Shown in pieces: positions 11,073 to 22,437 of a stretch of DNA of 64,000 nt. The notes under the pieces were generated by a model that ran no database searches, was not told the origin of the DNA, and saw only the letters and a list, made by a program, of their open reading frames with translations. The stretch is from Rhyacophila brunnea. Its lineage: Eukaryota > Arthropoda > Insecta > Trichoptera > Rhyacophilidae. Numbering within the stretch: position 1 is the first letter of the stretch; each line of letters opens with the position of its first letter. A program made the position numbers and the translations under genes. The stretch covers positions 1,922,001 through 1,986,000 of the forward strand of contig JAGYXB010001749.1 of the NCBI GenBank assembly GCA_022495005.1, read 5' to 3'.

Positions 11073-14000
11073 ATGTGGTATTTTTACATTTTGTTATTTT
11101 TTGGACTATTTTCGGTTGGACTGATTTTATGGAATTGGTATTGTTTCATGTTTTGGACCAATAAGGGAATAAAAGGACCCAAGCCGACTTTTTTAGTCGG
11201 TAATATGCTTAACGTCTTCTTGGGAAAAGAAAATCTCGGGGCTTTGATCACCAAGATTTACAACGACACAAAACATCTGCCGTACGCTGGAGCATTCTTG
11301 ATGCTACGGCCGACACTCATCATCAATGATATCGAACTTCTGAAAGCGATTATGGCAAAAGATTTTATTCATTTTACGGATCACTCCACAATGGACCACA
11401 CTCACAATCCTCTCAATGCCCACCTGTTTAATTTGAGAGGAGAACAATGGAAGATTTTAAGGAGTAAATTGACCCCAGTGTTTACTGCGAACAAAATCAA
11501 AGAGATGTTTAATCTTGTGACACAATGTGCAATTGAGATGAATAGTTACTTAGAAGAAACCATTGTACAAGATGATAATGTTGACATGAGAGAGATTATG
11601 GCGAAGTTAAACACTGATGTGATCGGCTCGTGTGCGTTTGGGATTGAGTGCAATAGTTTCAAGCACCCGGACGCGGAATTCAGGAAGATGGGAAAGAAAG
11701 TATTTGAAATATCTTTTGTTAGAGGGGTATTCCAGTTCATCATGTTTTTTATGCCCAAATTGATGGTGTTTTATAGAGGAAGTAAAAACGGTAATAAGCT
11801 GACAGATTTCTTTTACAATACCGTGAAGAACACAATTAAATATCGCAAGGATAATAATATAATCCGCAATGATTTCATGCAGCTTCTGATTCAGTTACAG
11901 AAAGATGGAGTCGTTCATGATGAGACTTTAGGTGACAATTTTTAATTTTCTTAATATTTTATGTATCTCTCTAGACCAGTGGTTCTCATGTGAAATTAAA
12001 CTGTGGCCGCACAATTGACATTGCCAGTTCTATGGAAACGTCTAGTGGCCGCACCAAATATCACTTTTATTGTGATTAAAAAATTTAAAGCAAAATTTTA
12101 TTTACTAAAAAAATGGATGAATTTATTTATAATCAAGTCCATTTAATAAAAGACATTTGAACATTTTACTACCTACATATCTATTTATTTAAAAATAGTG
12201 CAAATGGAAATTCCTCAATATTCCTTTTTTCCAGCGCGAGCCGCATAGCTACTACTAAGTTACAGATTCTGTCCACTGAATTTTACATTACACTGAATGA
12301 TCTTTCACAGTATAGGTACAGGAAAAATCGACAATATTAATAAACCAATTTTGTATTTTTGGACATTAGCTAGGACCTGAATAGACTCTTCAGTGCGAAG
12401 AACGCAATAAATAAATAAATACCATTGTTATATTACAGGAATCAACGAGCAAGCACTGAATGATGGAGTCAGACTCACGACGATGCAAATCGCCGCTCAG
12501 GTATATATCTTCTTCGCCGCTGGATTTGAGACTTCATCGTCTACGTCAAGTTATGCTCTGTATGCGCTAGCTCTCAATCCAGATATTCAGAACAGAGTGA
12601 GAGAAGAAATAGACCAAGTCATTGCAAAGCACGACAATAAGATAACATATGATGCGCTGGGAGAGATGACTTATCTTACTCAAGTCATTGAAGGTAAGAT
12701 AACAGTGGCGAAGGCTCCATAGTAGGCGATTATTTGAAGCCTACCTTCTGAGAAAAATAGATAGAACGTATTTAAATTTAAATAAATAAATAAATGTGCG
12801 GGAAACAATTGAATATATCGTCAGAATAATTAATTAACATTTAAAAAATATAAATAAGAGCCATCTATCGTCAGAATAATTTAGAATAAAAAAAAATAAG
12901 TGACAAAGCAGCGCCTCTAGCGAGTATTGAAATATTGATTCACTCGAGATGATTTTGGCGAGCTTATTGTATGAACTGCATGTCAAGGGCATCGGGGTAG
13001 CTGGTTTTGTTCATACAAATCTTTAAGCTTATAAGGCAAAGCTTATCTCCGGATATATTTAGTGTCGAGGACTGCCGCTTTATTCAAATAATAATAATAA
13101 TGCGATAATTAAAAAAAAAAATTCTATGGGTCCAATCACGTCATATAACGATAGAATGTTTTAAAAAATAATTTATAATTTTATCTCATGATTATTATTT
13201 ATCAGTTAATTCAGTTATAGACTAACTTATATATATTATTTTTTGTTTGGTTGTTTGTCATTTTCAGCTGTTGATAGCTCTATATTTACCGATGTTATAT
13301 TTTTAGGCGTATGTTATGTGTACCTATATATATATATATATAGGAAAATACATAATTTATATTCATTGCTCAAGTCTATATCTTCAGTGAGCAATTGAAA
13401 TATCATCGATTTAGTGTGACATTGACATTAGTGTGTACCTATTCATCAGTAGTAATATCGTATTATCGTCTTATTTCCCGTGAGTATACTTGACAAGTGT
13501 GCTCTTTTTCTTTAGTCTCCACAGCCTACTCCTTTCCAAAAGTCAATCTTCGCCACTGTAATATACGGTATTGGATTCTTATGAACCATCGGTGACGAAG
13601 ATTCCATGCTAGGCGGTAATTAGATTTTAATCACCTCAAAGTCATCCTATTTTGAAAAGTAAAAAGTAAAGTCATGACTTTAATTTAGGATTCACCTACA
13701 CATAGATAGACTGTATACGAGTCTATAGATATACGCAAACAGAATTTTATAGCTTGTCCAGATGATGCGTTTCTCCACGCGATACGCCGCGAGAAAATAT
13801 CCTCACCTTACACGAGGTCGTGTTTAAATGTGTTTATTATTGTTTTACATTTTAAATGTTCTTATGCTTGAGTTAAGTTTGTTCTAATGCTCACGCCTTG
13901 TCCACATGGCGCGTGTCACGCCGCGATTTGCCGCAATGCTACAGTTAGTAGTAGTCCGAATGTCGGTCGGATGAGATGTTGTGCGGCGCGATATAGAGAC

Positions 14001-17000
14001 TGAGATTCTAACAGACCGGGAACTTATATTCGAGTGACATGTCCAATGAATTATGATCCGCTATTTATTGATGTACTCTCAATCAAAATAATACCTTGAA
14101 TAAAATATTTAGGAAATAATTATTGTAATTGAGTCGGCTACTATAATGGAGTTTGCGCCATCGGGTATAGCTGACTATGTGGAAAAATGGATATCGCGGA
14201 AACAATCTGCTGTAAGCCATTTAGGTACTGAGTTTACAATAATTGGACACTCCGGGAAATGGATATTATTTTGTAATTTCGGTAATATATTTAATATCGC
14301 CGATCTATATGCTGACACCGACTGAGTTGTTTATCACCATACATATAATGATGTTATAGCTATAAATGATCCCCGAATTGATATGGAGTCCGGAGCCCAA
14401 AAAATAAATTTAAATAACTCTGTTAGTAGGATACAATCTTTGCAATAACACTATCTAACACATACAGTTTGTGGGCGAATTAAAATAATATTATATGACG
14501 TATAATACGTCTTATTTTAATGAAGTACCTATCGTGTTGCATTTGAGTTGTTTTCTTGAACACGCGTAAAAATATGATTGAATTATGACCAAATATATTT
14601 GTAATATGAAAATACAAAACATTTTTTTAAAATAAAGTTTTTATTAGTTGGGTCTTTTGGGGGGTCCAATCATAATTAATAGTATTAACCCAGAACCCCT
14701 TCAAGTATATATCCGATTCCGTTTGGAATAGATTTGCTGGAATTCCAGTTAGATAGGATACACCGAGAGACTGGACCTTCTTTTCGACTACGTTGATAAT
14801 ATGATCTGCAGACGTGTCTTTCCGGATTTGTCAACATTAAGAGCTTCGACGCTGTTGTATTGTTATTCCTTACTATACATATTTCTATATAATACTAGCT
14901 GACCCGGCAAACGTTGTTCTGCCATATAAATTATTTCTAGTGAATATTTTGGTTGTTAAATAAAAAATAACGAATGTATCGTAAGTGTGTGGGGATGGGA
15001 TCTATGACAGAAAGAGGAATAGAGCGCTGTAGACGATGACCGCCGATAAAAACAAAAAAACATCAACCATTCATTTTCTCAATTCAAAATGAGTAATGAT
15101 GTTCATAATGATTGAATTACCTGTGACAGGATCTCGTTGTTTACTGTTTATGCAATATCCGTCTTGTCCCTTCCAGAAAATTAGCGAATATTGGAGAGCG
15201 TCGTATGAACGGTGTGTGTCAGCGATGAACTCCAGATTATTGTTTCTTCTTCGAATCACGATTTCTCGCGTCGATGTGCGGTCGCCAACCATGATTCCAG
15301 CAATGTCGTCAACAACAGTCGCATTGAATCGACGTACGTGCTCTCCAGCTGGTGTTTTATCAGGATTGATGACAATAGCGTGATTGTCACTTTGCAATTC
15401 GTGCATGTGTGCTTTGAAGAATTTCAATAATTCATTGTGCTCATTCAACAGGGCGTCCAGTTCGCCGACGATGCGCCTGGAAATAGGCGAATTGAGGCCA
15501 TTGTAGCCGCAACGTGCATCCACATGATTGATGTCCTCACCGCCCATGAAGTAGATTTGTAAAAATGTATGTGGTTCGTTTGGCATTGGCAGCAATGAGC
15601 CTACTTTGTGGTATACTTGGCCTTTGATTTTGAACGTAGAATGGAATTGTTGACCATTTGCCGCAGTATTGTGAACTATTTCTGTTGCTCCGAACGAAGT
15701 CATTTGGAAGCATGAATTGAATGTGCGAATGGACTTCAGGAACAGGTTTGAATCTGGAACCGTGCCGATGAGCAAGCCGTTCAATGGTTCTGGTGGTATC
15801 TAAATTTCTGGTAGTTGCACTTTTCCTGATGCGCAACACATCCCGGCTGACTCATGTTTGAATTTGAGCGCATGACAATGGGGACATTCTTTGTCCATAG
15901 CACCAATCAGCACTTTCGGATGAGCGGAATATTCAATATCTGGCTCGTACTCGAATGCGAGACGAAGGAACGAAGCGGATGTAAATGTTCGATGTACTTG
16001 TTGGCGTTGTCGGTCATTTGCTCTGCGTGTGTTAACTACGAACCGGCGCGCTTGGCTCCGTTCCAATTGTCGTTGTTGATTTCGTTCAGCTCGTGCCTCT
16101 TGTGATTGAGATGCACGCAATTGCGACATGCTTATACGCACGTTTTTGTTATCTTGTTGGATTTGTTCGTCTGTTCTTTCTGCTCTACTATTTCGCATGT
16201 TTGTGGCTTTATTCGTTCGACGGCCCAAATGGCCCCCTTGCGTCTTGCTGGCATTGTGTACTGTAATACACGCACATAAAAATAGATAAACTAAAATGAA
16301 ATGTCAAAATGACGCGACGCTTCTCTTGAATTCTTCTCGGACGTAGCGCCATCTGTCATTCAACAACATAAATAATTTCGTTCTGTTTGAAATACGAACG
16401 ACGGTTAAATTTGTTCATACAAAAATAATAAAATCGCGATTAAAAATGGGAGGGTGGAGGTAGGAAGGTGAAAATTTGGGGTTATATGTATTTTTTTATG
16501 CCAAATAATAAAAAAATACAAAAAAAAATTGTCAAAAAAATAAAAGAAAATTTTTCTGGATAGAGATACCCTAATCACCTAGCGGTATGAAATATACTTG
16601 TTGACCTATTCTCATACCTAACAAATATACATAAAAAAATTAAGTAAATAAAGATGGTCGAGCCATTTCGGAGGAGTTTGACCACAAACATCGTGACACG
16701 AGATTTTTATATATATAGAGATTATATTCATTCCCATCTCAGTTATTCAATACTAATTGTAGATATTAATAATTAACTACATATTTCTTTTAATTCAACG
16801 AATAATTCACAAGATTTTAAGAATGTACCATTCTAATTATTGAACATACATAATTTTGAAAACACTCATGAGAAAATATAGCTAACATAAAAAATCTTTT
16901 TGAAAAAAGTAAGACACCCGGCAGGAATCGAACCTACGTCTCTTGGGTATCGCGCCCTGTGCATTACCACTACGCTACGATTGCCATATTTAACGGTAGG

Positions 17001-20000
17001 CGATCGGTTTTTGTATTCTAAAATAAAATATTATTACTTTACTAACCGAAGTCACGGATCACTCCAATATTTTCTGTTGTAGCTTACTTGAACTTGCTAT
17101 TAATTTTAATTAACTATTTATTTTATTCAACGAATAATTCACAAGATTTTCTTATTCAATTCAATCATTCTAATTATTGAACATACAGAATTTTGGAAAC
17201 ATTTAAAAAGACCAATAGTTAAAATTTATCGCATTTAAGCATGGCAGTCGTAGCATAGTGGTGATGCGCAAGGCGCGATACCCAAGAGACGCAGGCTCGA
17301 TTCCTGTCGGGTGTCGTACTTTTTTCAAAAAAGATTTTTTAATTGGCTATATTTTCTCATGATTGTAAACTTTTTTCCAGAAACATTAAGAAAATATCCA
17401 CCAAGCGCGGTAACATTACGAGTATGCACGAAGAATTACCCGCTCCCTGGCACAGACATAATCATTGAAAAGGACACCCCCATCATGATACCAATTTTTG
17501 GCATTCAGAGGAACTCAGACCATTATCCTGAACCGAACAAATTCGACCCAGAAAGGTTTTCGCCAGAGAACAAAGCAGCAGTGAATAAGTTTTCGTATTT
17601 ACCTTTTGGTGAAGGGCCTCGAATTTGCATAGGTAAGTAATCAATCGCCTTGTTTAGATCGAATTAAGAGGAACTCCATTAATTTTATTTAATTTTTTTT
17701 TATAATTCTTGATTTTTAGTTATTTAATAATACGCTGACAGCATGCAGATCTCGATTCCAGTTTATGACAGAAAAAAAGAGTTTATTAGGTATTTTTTAT
17801 ATAATATCTTCTTCTATTTATATTTTACTAGAAAGATTTCCTCCTACATCTTTGGATGTTAAAACAGTTTTAAGGTAGGACTGATTTTTGTTTTAAGATT
17901 TTACCGAGGCTTTGACTGTGACTCGCTGTCAAATCGCCTCTTCTCTGCAAGGTCCTCACTCAAATTCTGTTAAAAAACTTTACAATTTTGCTAAGTTCTT
18001 CCGTCTTACCCACCACCAGGGCATCTTTCAATTCGTCGATATTCTCAAAGATATCCGCAATTCGCAGTTGTACTCTGTGAAGTTCATATTTAGGGTATTG
18101 TACTGCTATATGTACAATGTCCTCTAAAACATTACATTCATCGCAGAGCTGCAAATCGCTTCTTCTCATGAGGACATCAAATCTTTTACCCATTGTGTGC
18201 CCTGTTCTTAGCCTCTGTATTAGCTTAAGCTCGTCGCTCTTCAAAGGAGGCTACAAACCAGGGCACCAATCGTGGTGATGGTAGAATAGACGTACTCCAT
18301 TCCCCCTTTTTTAGTGATGCCCTATGGTGAAAATCTATCCATATGCTTTGGCCAGTGACGTCCCGTGGGGGTAGGCAGATTGAGTGTCGCTTGGGGGCGG
18401 CAGCTACTCGAAGGGCGGCAAAACGAGGAGAATCATTTGGTATATAAAGACATAAGTAGCTAAAAATATTTTGTTAACATGTCTACAATAATAGCACACT
18501 TAGTAAAAATGGTGTGGAAATAATAAATCGGTGTTTTGCTAAATTTAAAGGTACAAACCAAATGTGTGTAAAATACGAACCACATAGAACCTCTGACTCT
18601 GATGATTTGGGTATATTTCCTACCATGACCGATCATATTATGGACATCTACAGAGTGGATGTTTTGTATTAACAGATTTTTGTTTTTACGAGAAATTGAT
18701 GTCAGCCACTTGCTCAACCTATTAGGCCCATACCCTGACTCACACACAAATTGAAAAACAATATGTGTACTTGCCAGACCCAGGATTCGAACCTGAGACC
18801 CATGGCATGATAGTCCAACGCTCCAATGGACATCTACAGAGTGGATGTTTTGTATTAACAGATTTTAGTTTTTACGAGAAATGGATGTCAGCCACTTGCT
18901 CAACCTATTAGGCCCATACTCTGACTCATACACAAATTGAAAAACAATACGTGTACTTGCCAGACCAAGGATTCAAACCTGGGGCCCACGACACTATAGG
19001 CCGACGCTTATATCTAAATTAAATTTTGTATGTATTAGTGGTAAATTTATATTTAATTTGTAATGCATCCAGGGCTTGAAATGGACCGGAACGCACCGGA
19101 ACGCACCGGAGCACCGTTCCGGTTCATAAAATCCACAAAATTATCGCTCCGTCTCGTGGAAATATTAATTGGACCGTCTGAGCTAGATATTTCATATAAT
19201 AAAAAAAATAACACACTTATTTTCACATTTCAATTTACAATTAATCTAGATCTAATTCTAAAATTATTGAGCGCTCCGGTTCGTACAATTTTCCATTTCG
19301 AGCGCTTAATGCATCCATACAAGAGATTTATTAGATATTGGAGTCGTGAAAGGATGATAAAAATACCTACTGTATAAAAATGGGGCGGCATTTTGTCTAG
19401 GTACGTCACTGGCTTTGGCACATTTTCTTTATGGCCTCATTCCAGTCTGGTATCCACTGATATAGCATCCCTGATTTACTTTAAATGAATTAAATGTGTC
19501 TTTCTAGGCAGGTACTATGTAAAATGAAAATATATCGTTGTTTATTGATTATTTTAAAGGCAGACCAATTGATGCGCAGTGACCTGTCTAAAATATCATG
19601 TATACAAAACGTCCTTTGTGAGCATAGAGTAAAAAACTCCGATACTTATATAATTGGACTTATGTGAGAAAGTATTACATACGACATAATATTATTGTGC
19701 ATAATTTGCGTAGCTTTCACTTAGTTTATATTGAATTTTGCCATAACTTTTTTATTTATCCATTATTTTTAAATAAGACTTATTGTAGGTTTTCTGGTAT
19801 CCATTGATATGGCATCCCTAAATGGCCAGCTTCCTTTGCCAGATCATCCGCCCTTTCATTGCCCTAAATACCCATGTGTGATGAAATCCATTGAAGGCTA
19901 AATCTCCTCCTCTAAAGATAGGACTGATAAACATTTTGTTTTTATCTAAATATCATGTTGCCAACTTTTTGAATTGATTTCTTTTGTAAATTAATAACAA

Positions 20001-20186
20001 TACATTTTATTTCCAGGGAAAAGATTCGGCTTATTGCAAGTTAAATTGAGTTTGGTACACCTTTTATCCAGGTTTGAGCTGTCAGTATGCGAAAGGACCA
20101 GAATCCCAATGATATTCGATAAGAAATCACTTTTATTAGTACCTGAAGGTGGAATGTGGTTGAATTTAAAGAAGAGGACAAAGTAA
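11073..20186 (+). CDS. Cytochrome P450, CYP3 clan (CYP6-like), four exons
   Basis: Predicted ER-anchored heme-thiolate monooxygenase (insect clan 3: detoxification of plant compounds and insecticides, or endogenous oxidation). Exons: 11073-11931, 12439-12693, 17381-17632, 20017-20186; introns 1-3 are all phase 1; product 511 aa, a normal P450 length. Seen: hydrophobic N-terminal anchor (about residues 1-25), C-helix WKILR (WxxxR), I-helix AGFETSS, ExxR (E|TLRKYPP, split by intron 2), FDPERF, heme loop FGEGPRICIG with Cys ligand, then KRFG. I chose the ATG at 11073 rather than 11025: it begins MWYFYILLFF like CYP6 proteins and has A at -3; the upstream ATG adds 16 residues. The first donor (gtgaca) is weak; the others are gtaaga and gtaagt. 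A likely poly(A) signal (aataaa) lies near 20354. Introns 2 and 3 are enlarged by mobile elements. The CYP family name is not assigned. Confidence 0.93.
12780..14740. other. Left part of P450 intron 2, no gene
   Basis: AT-rich intron DNA with a (TA)n run at about 13327-13342 and a more GC-rich patch near 13760-14000. No coding or named mobile element was recognised here. Confidence 0.5.
14895..16721 (-). mobile_element. Helitron, 1.83 kb, antisense in P450 intron 2
   Basis: On the minus strand the element starts with TC (tctctatatatataaaaat, then 'ctcgtgtcacgatgtttgtg') and ends with CTAG ('gccgggtcagctag'), flanked by A and T, as Helitrons insert without target duplication. Duplicated copy A shows the empty site near 2318-2335 ('caatatttatattcccacc'). 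It carries only the N-terminal part of the replication protein and no helicase, so it depends on a helper. Confidence 0.85.
15071..16254 (-). pseudogene. Helitron Rep N-terminal region, broken
   Basis: Minus-strand coding remnant from ATG 16254. The opening residues (MPARRKG) and the body (GRRTNKATNMRNSRAE...) are in different frames, separated by a one-base loss near 16230. The body has an Arg/Gln-rich stretch and a CPHCHALKFKHE zinc-type motif. An in-frame TAG stop follows VQLPEI at about 15800. The rest (NGLLIGTVPDS ... VYHKVGSLLPMPNEPHTFLQ ... GGEDINHVDARCGYNGLN) is the Helitron-like N-terminal domain, ending with a stop at 15071. The catalytic HUH part and the Pif1-type helicase are missing. 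Non-functional. Confidence 0.85.
16866..16990 (-). mobile_element. tRNA-derived SINE, first of an inverted pair
   Basis: The minus strand reads 'tagcgtagtggtaatgcac' (A-box type) and 'ggttcgattcctgccgggtg' (B-box type), then a tail 'tttttcaaaaagatttttt' and 'gctatattttctcatg'. About 125 bp, inverted relative to the copy at 17238-17362. A direct repeat of about 70 bp ('aataattcacaagatttt' to 'attgaacatac') at 16795-16862 and 17127-17197 flanks this copy. Confidence 0.7.
17238..17362 (+). mobile_element. tRNA-derived SINE, second of an inverted pair
   Basis: Reads 'gtcgtagcatagtggtgatg' (A box) and 'ggctcgattcctgtcgggtg' (B box), then the same tail as its partner. It ends 18 bp before P450 exon 3 (17381), so the polypyrimidine tract and acceptor lie right next to it. 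The 7-base ends around the A and B boxes do not pair as an acceptor stem, so this is a SINE and not a tRNA gene. Confidence 0.7.
18645..19010 (-). mobile_element. Two tandem tRNA-derived SINE copies
   Basis: Two copies of about 180 bp in direct order (about 18645-18832 and 18829-19010). Minus-strand reading has the B box 'ggttcgaatcctgggtctgg', then 'gccacttgctcaacctatta' on the plus strand as a shared body. The same family occurs at 25490-25700 and 34448-34670. The tandem arrangement suggests unequal duplication inside the hAT element. Confidence 0.75.
19071..19308. mobile_element. Nested hAT MITE, 238 bp
   Basis: Ends 'agggcttgaaatggacc' and 'ttccatttcgagcgctta' form imperfect inverted repeats, with 8-bp direct flanks 'atgcatcc' at 19063-19070 and 19309-19316. 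Internal inverted motifs 'accggaacgc' and 'gcgctccggttcg' extend the terminal symmetry. Non-coding. It lies within the larger hAT element. Confidence 0.8.
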
Positions 20187-20736
20187 AAGAGTTATATTAA
20201 TGTGCACCATATATTTTGTAATATTTATATGGACATATCAACAACGGTTTCTATTTCCTATTACTATCAATTAAGATAATTGTCAGCAGTCGCGAAACAG
20301 GATAGGTTTCGCCTTTTAGACATTTTTAGTTGTACGAAATCTGTCTTGAAGTAAATAAAATTATGGAAATAAGTACAAATAATAAAATATTTTAACATAA
20401 TTATTAAGTCAATTTTATTTTTACCATACGTCTTTCTACCACGGTGATGAAAAAATAATAACTTTATTGTTTATGTGACTAATGTACCTACACAGTATTT
20501 ATATTACTTTGAAAAGGTAAAAACAACTAAAATTAAATATATATATTATTCTTCTATTGATTCTATTATATTCTATTGATTATTTTGTATGGTAAGTCTA
20601 AAGGAGATAGGCGTTAGTTAAATTGAACGTTGCTCCAGTCATTTTAATTTATGTAGCGAGCTTTCTTGCTAAATAACATCTAGGTTTTTAAAGCTAACAC
20701 ATCTCTCAATATTTGTCTGTCACTAATCAATGGGAT

Positions 20737-21090
20737 TACCTCCAACCGTTCGATCGTCGAGTCAAACACGACTGCGTCATCTGCATACTAGCATACTCCA
20801 AGTCGCACAGTCTTCTTAGATCGATTGTGTCACTATGATGTAGGCGTATCCCACTGTCTGGGCGAACCGTCTTGTTATGAAATCCATCATGATGATAAAA
20901 AGAAAGGGCGCAAGTACACATCCTTGCTTGACTCCTTACGTGATTTCAAAGAGGTCAGAGGATGTTCCGGCTGCTCTCACGCGACTCTCTGTATTGGTGT
21001 AGAGAGCACTTATCACGGCGACCAGTTTCCGTGGGACACCATAGCCTGGCAGAATTTGCCACAGAGTCACGATGAGGGCTGTCAAATGCC
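20737..21090 (-). mobile_element. LINE reverse transcriptase fragment
   Basis: Minus-strand translation in mixed frames gives RT motifs: AFDSPHRDS, PGYGVPRKLVAVISALYTN and GVKQGCVLAPFLFIIMMDF (fingers/palm region). Frameshifts and a stop are present. It begins exactly where the duplicated block ends, so a LINE fragment borders the duplication break. Confidence 0.75.
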
Positions 21091-21113
21091 AATAATAAAA
21101 AATTCAATAATAA

Positions 21114-21455
21114 AAAGGATTTCAAGTTATACACATTTATATTTTTTTTTATAAAAATTGATGTTTTTTAAAATATATATAAAAATATTAAAACTATGAT
21201 TAGTCAAAAATCTAAACGGTGAAAATTTGAAAACTAAATAAACTAAATTTTAATAATAAATTTGACCATTAAATATAATGTAATAATAAGATGGGACCCT
21301 GCAACGAATTCACATTTTTAAGTTTGTAAGTTTATCTTTGAATAAAAAAAATCTTTTTAATGTTTTCAGATACATATTTATTAATTAATACAGTTGAACT
21401 TGTAAATTATCAAAAAAAAAACTCAAATTGCAAGCTTCGTATTTTTCCGCTAGGT
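21114..21455 (+). repeat. Dispersed 340-bp repeat, copy 1
   Basis: Collinear and similar by eye with 27836-28197 in the same orientation, from 'aaaggatttcaagttataca' through 'gggaccctgca' to 'caagcttcgtattttyccgctaggt'. Very AT-rich, no coding content. The unit extends through both without visible terminal repeats, so the family is not assigned. Confidence 0.75.
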
Positions 21456-22249
21456 TCTCTGCTGGCATGCCTCTCCCACTTAATTATAATAATAATGATT
21501 AATTAGAATACAGTGGCAGTGAAGTGGCACCTGTGAATATAAAATATGACTATTTTGTAAGTACATTTTGTCCACTATAGAGAACTGTATTTTTTTTAAT
21601 AAACTTTCATTAGCTTAAAAATATAGTTTGATGCGAAAATGCAGCACAATGCAGTTAAGGACTAATTAATACCGGCAAATGCCGTTAATCATACTAAATT
21701 TTAAGGTAAGTATTCAACAACCATAATATTCTGCAGTTAGCTCTTTATACATTTGAATGCATTATATTCAAACATATTATTATCAATATAGACTCGTTAT
21801 TTGATAAATATTTGCTTTCCCCTCTATCGTTTGCCAGATCTCCAAACCTGCTATAAAAGGCCGGCCACACGCTCATGCTTCCCCACGGTGTTGCCTGCGC
21901 AAACCCGTGCGTGTGTACGGCAAAACTGTACACCGCGCAAACCAAAAAGTGCGGCCTGCGCAAAATTCGACTTGCTTGAAATTTTAACTACGCAAACCGA
22001 GTTTTACAAGCCGCGCTCAGTTCGTCGAAGGTTACGGTCTTTTTTCATTCCTACTTATTTGTTTTCGTTGGATTAAGAATACATAATATTACACATATTA
22101 TTGTTGGTACGTTTTTTAAATTCATTAAGCTCTGCCTAAATAAAATCACAATAGATAAAAAAAATATTATATCTATAAAATATTCATATTTATGTATGAT
22201 TTAATTGCATAATTTTAGATATTTTATCGATAGACTAGTATTTTTTGAC

Positions 22250-22437
22250 TATTATCTATTATGGCTTGGTTTTCACAGGGTTTAATTGAATTTTAAAAAC
22301 TAACCAACACCATCTGTAAATTGTAGTCTTATTTCAATGAAAACAATTACGTATGACCAACATAGTTTAGTATGCACCATTTACGGCGGATCTTAACAGC
22401 GTACCTCCACCCTTTGCCACTAGTATATACTATTATA
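22250..22437 (+). repeat. Dispersed repeat shared with 57745-57935
   Basis: Shared landmarks in the same order: 'ctattatgg', 'tttttaaaaact', 'aacaccat', 'acgtatgac', 'gcac', 'ggatcttaacag', 'tacctccac'. About 180 bp, moderately diverged. Non-coding. Confidence 0.55.

Larger units (their letters stand above)
18353..19411. mobile_element. hAT element, 1.06 kb, in P450 intron 3
   Basis: Terminal repeats 'cagtgacgt' and 'acgtcactg', flanked by the 8-bp direct repeat 'gctttggc' (18345-18352 and 19412-19419). Copy A of the duplication has the uninterrupted site near 3688 ('atgctttcgcacattt'), so insertion followed the duplication. No transposase frame. It carries two tandem SINE copies and a second hAT MITE. 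Confidence 0.9.
17950..19925 (-). mobile_element. LINE fragment (copy B), interrupted by hAT
   Basis: Same RNase-H-bearing LINE remnant as at 3300-4200. C-terminal region on the minus strand at 18244-17960 (LRTGHTMGKRFDV, LCDECNVLEDIVHIAVQYPK); RNase H end near 19915-19790 with a decayed motif. A hAT element (18353-19411) splits it; removing 18353-19419 restores collinearity with copy A. Confidence 0.75.
14755..20735 (+). repeat. Segmental duplication, copy B
   Basis: Counterpart of 2195-5015, expanded by later insertions: Helitron (14895-16721), SINE pair (16866-17362) and hAT (18353-19411). It contains exons 3 and 4 of the complete P450. The copies share the LINE fragment in intron 3 and the 3' flank to 'tgtcactaatcaatggg'. 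Confidence 0.85.

Noticed and set aside
11976..12294. Possible hAT element in P450 intron 1 ('cagtggttctca' ... 'tctgtccactg')
   Set aside because: Inverted ends match over only the first few bases and no 8-bp flanking duplication could be found.
15096..15430. Plus-strand ORFs of 95 and 72 codons
   Set aside because: Shadows of the Helitron Rep remnant on the minus strand.
16911..17317. Two tRNA-like sequences with A and B boxes
   Set aside because: The 7-base ends do not pair into an acceptor stem and both have the same non-tRNA tail; they are SINE copies.
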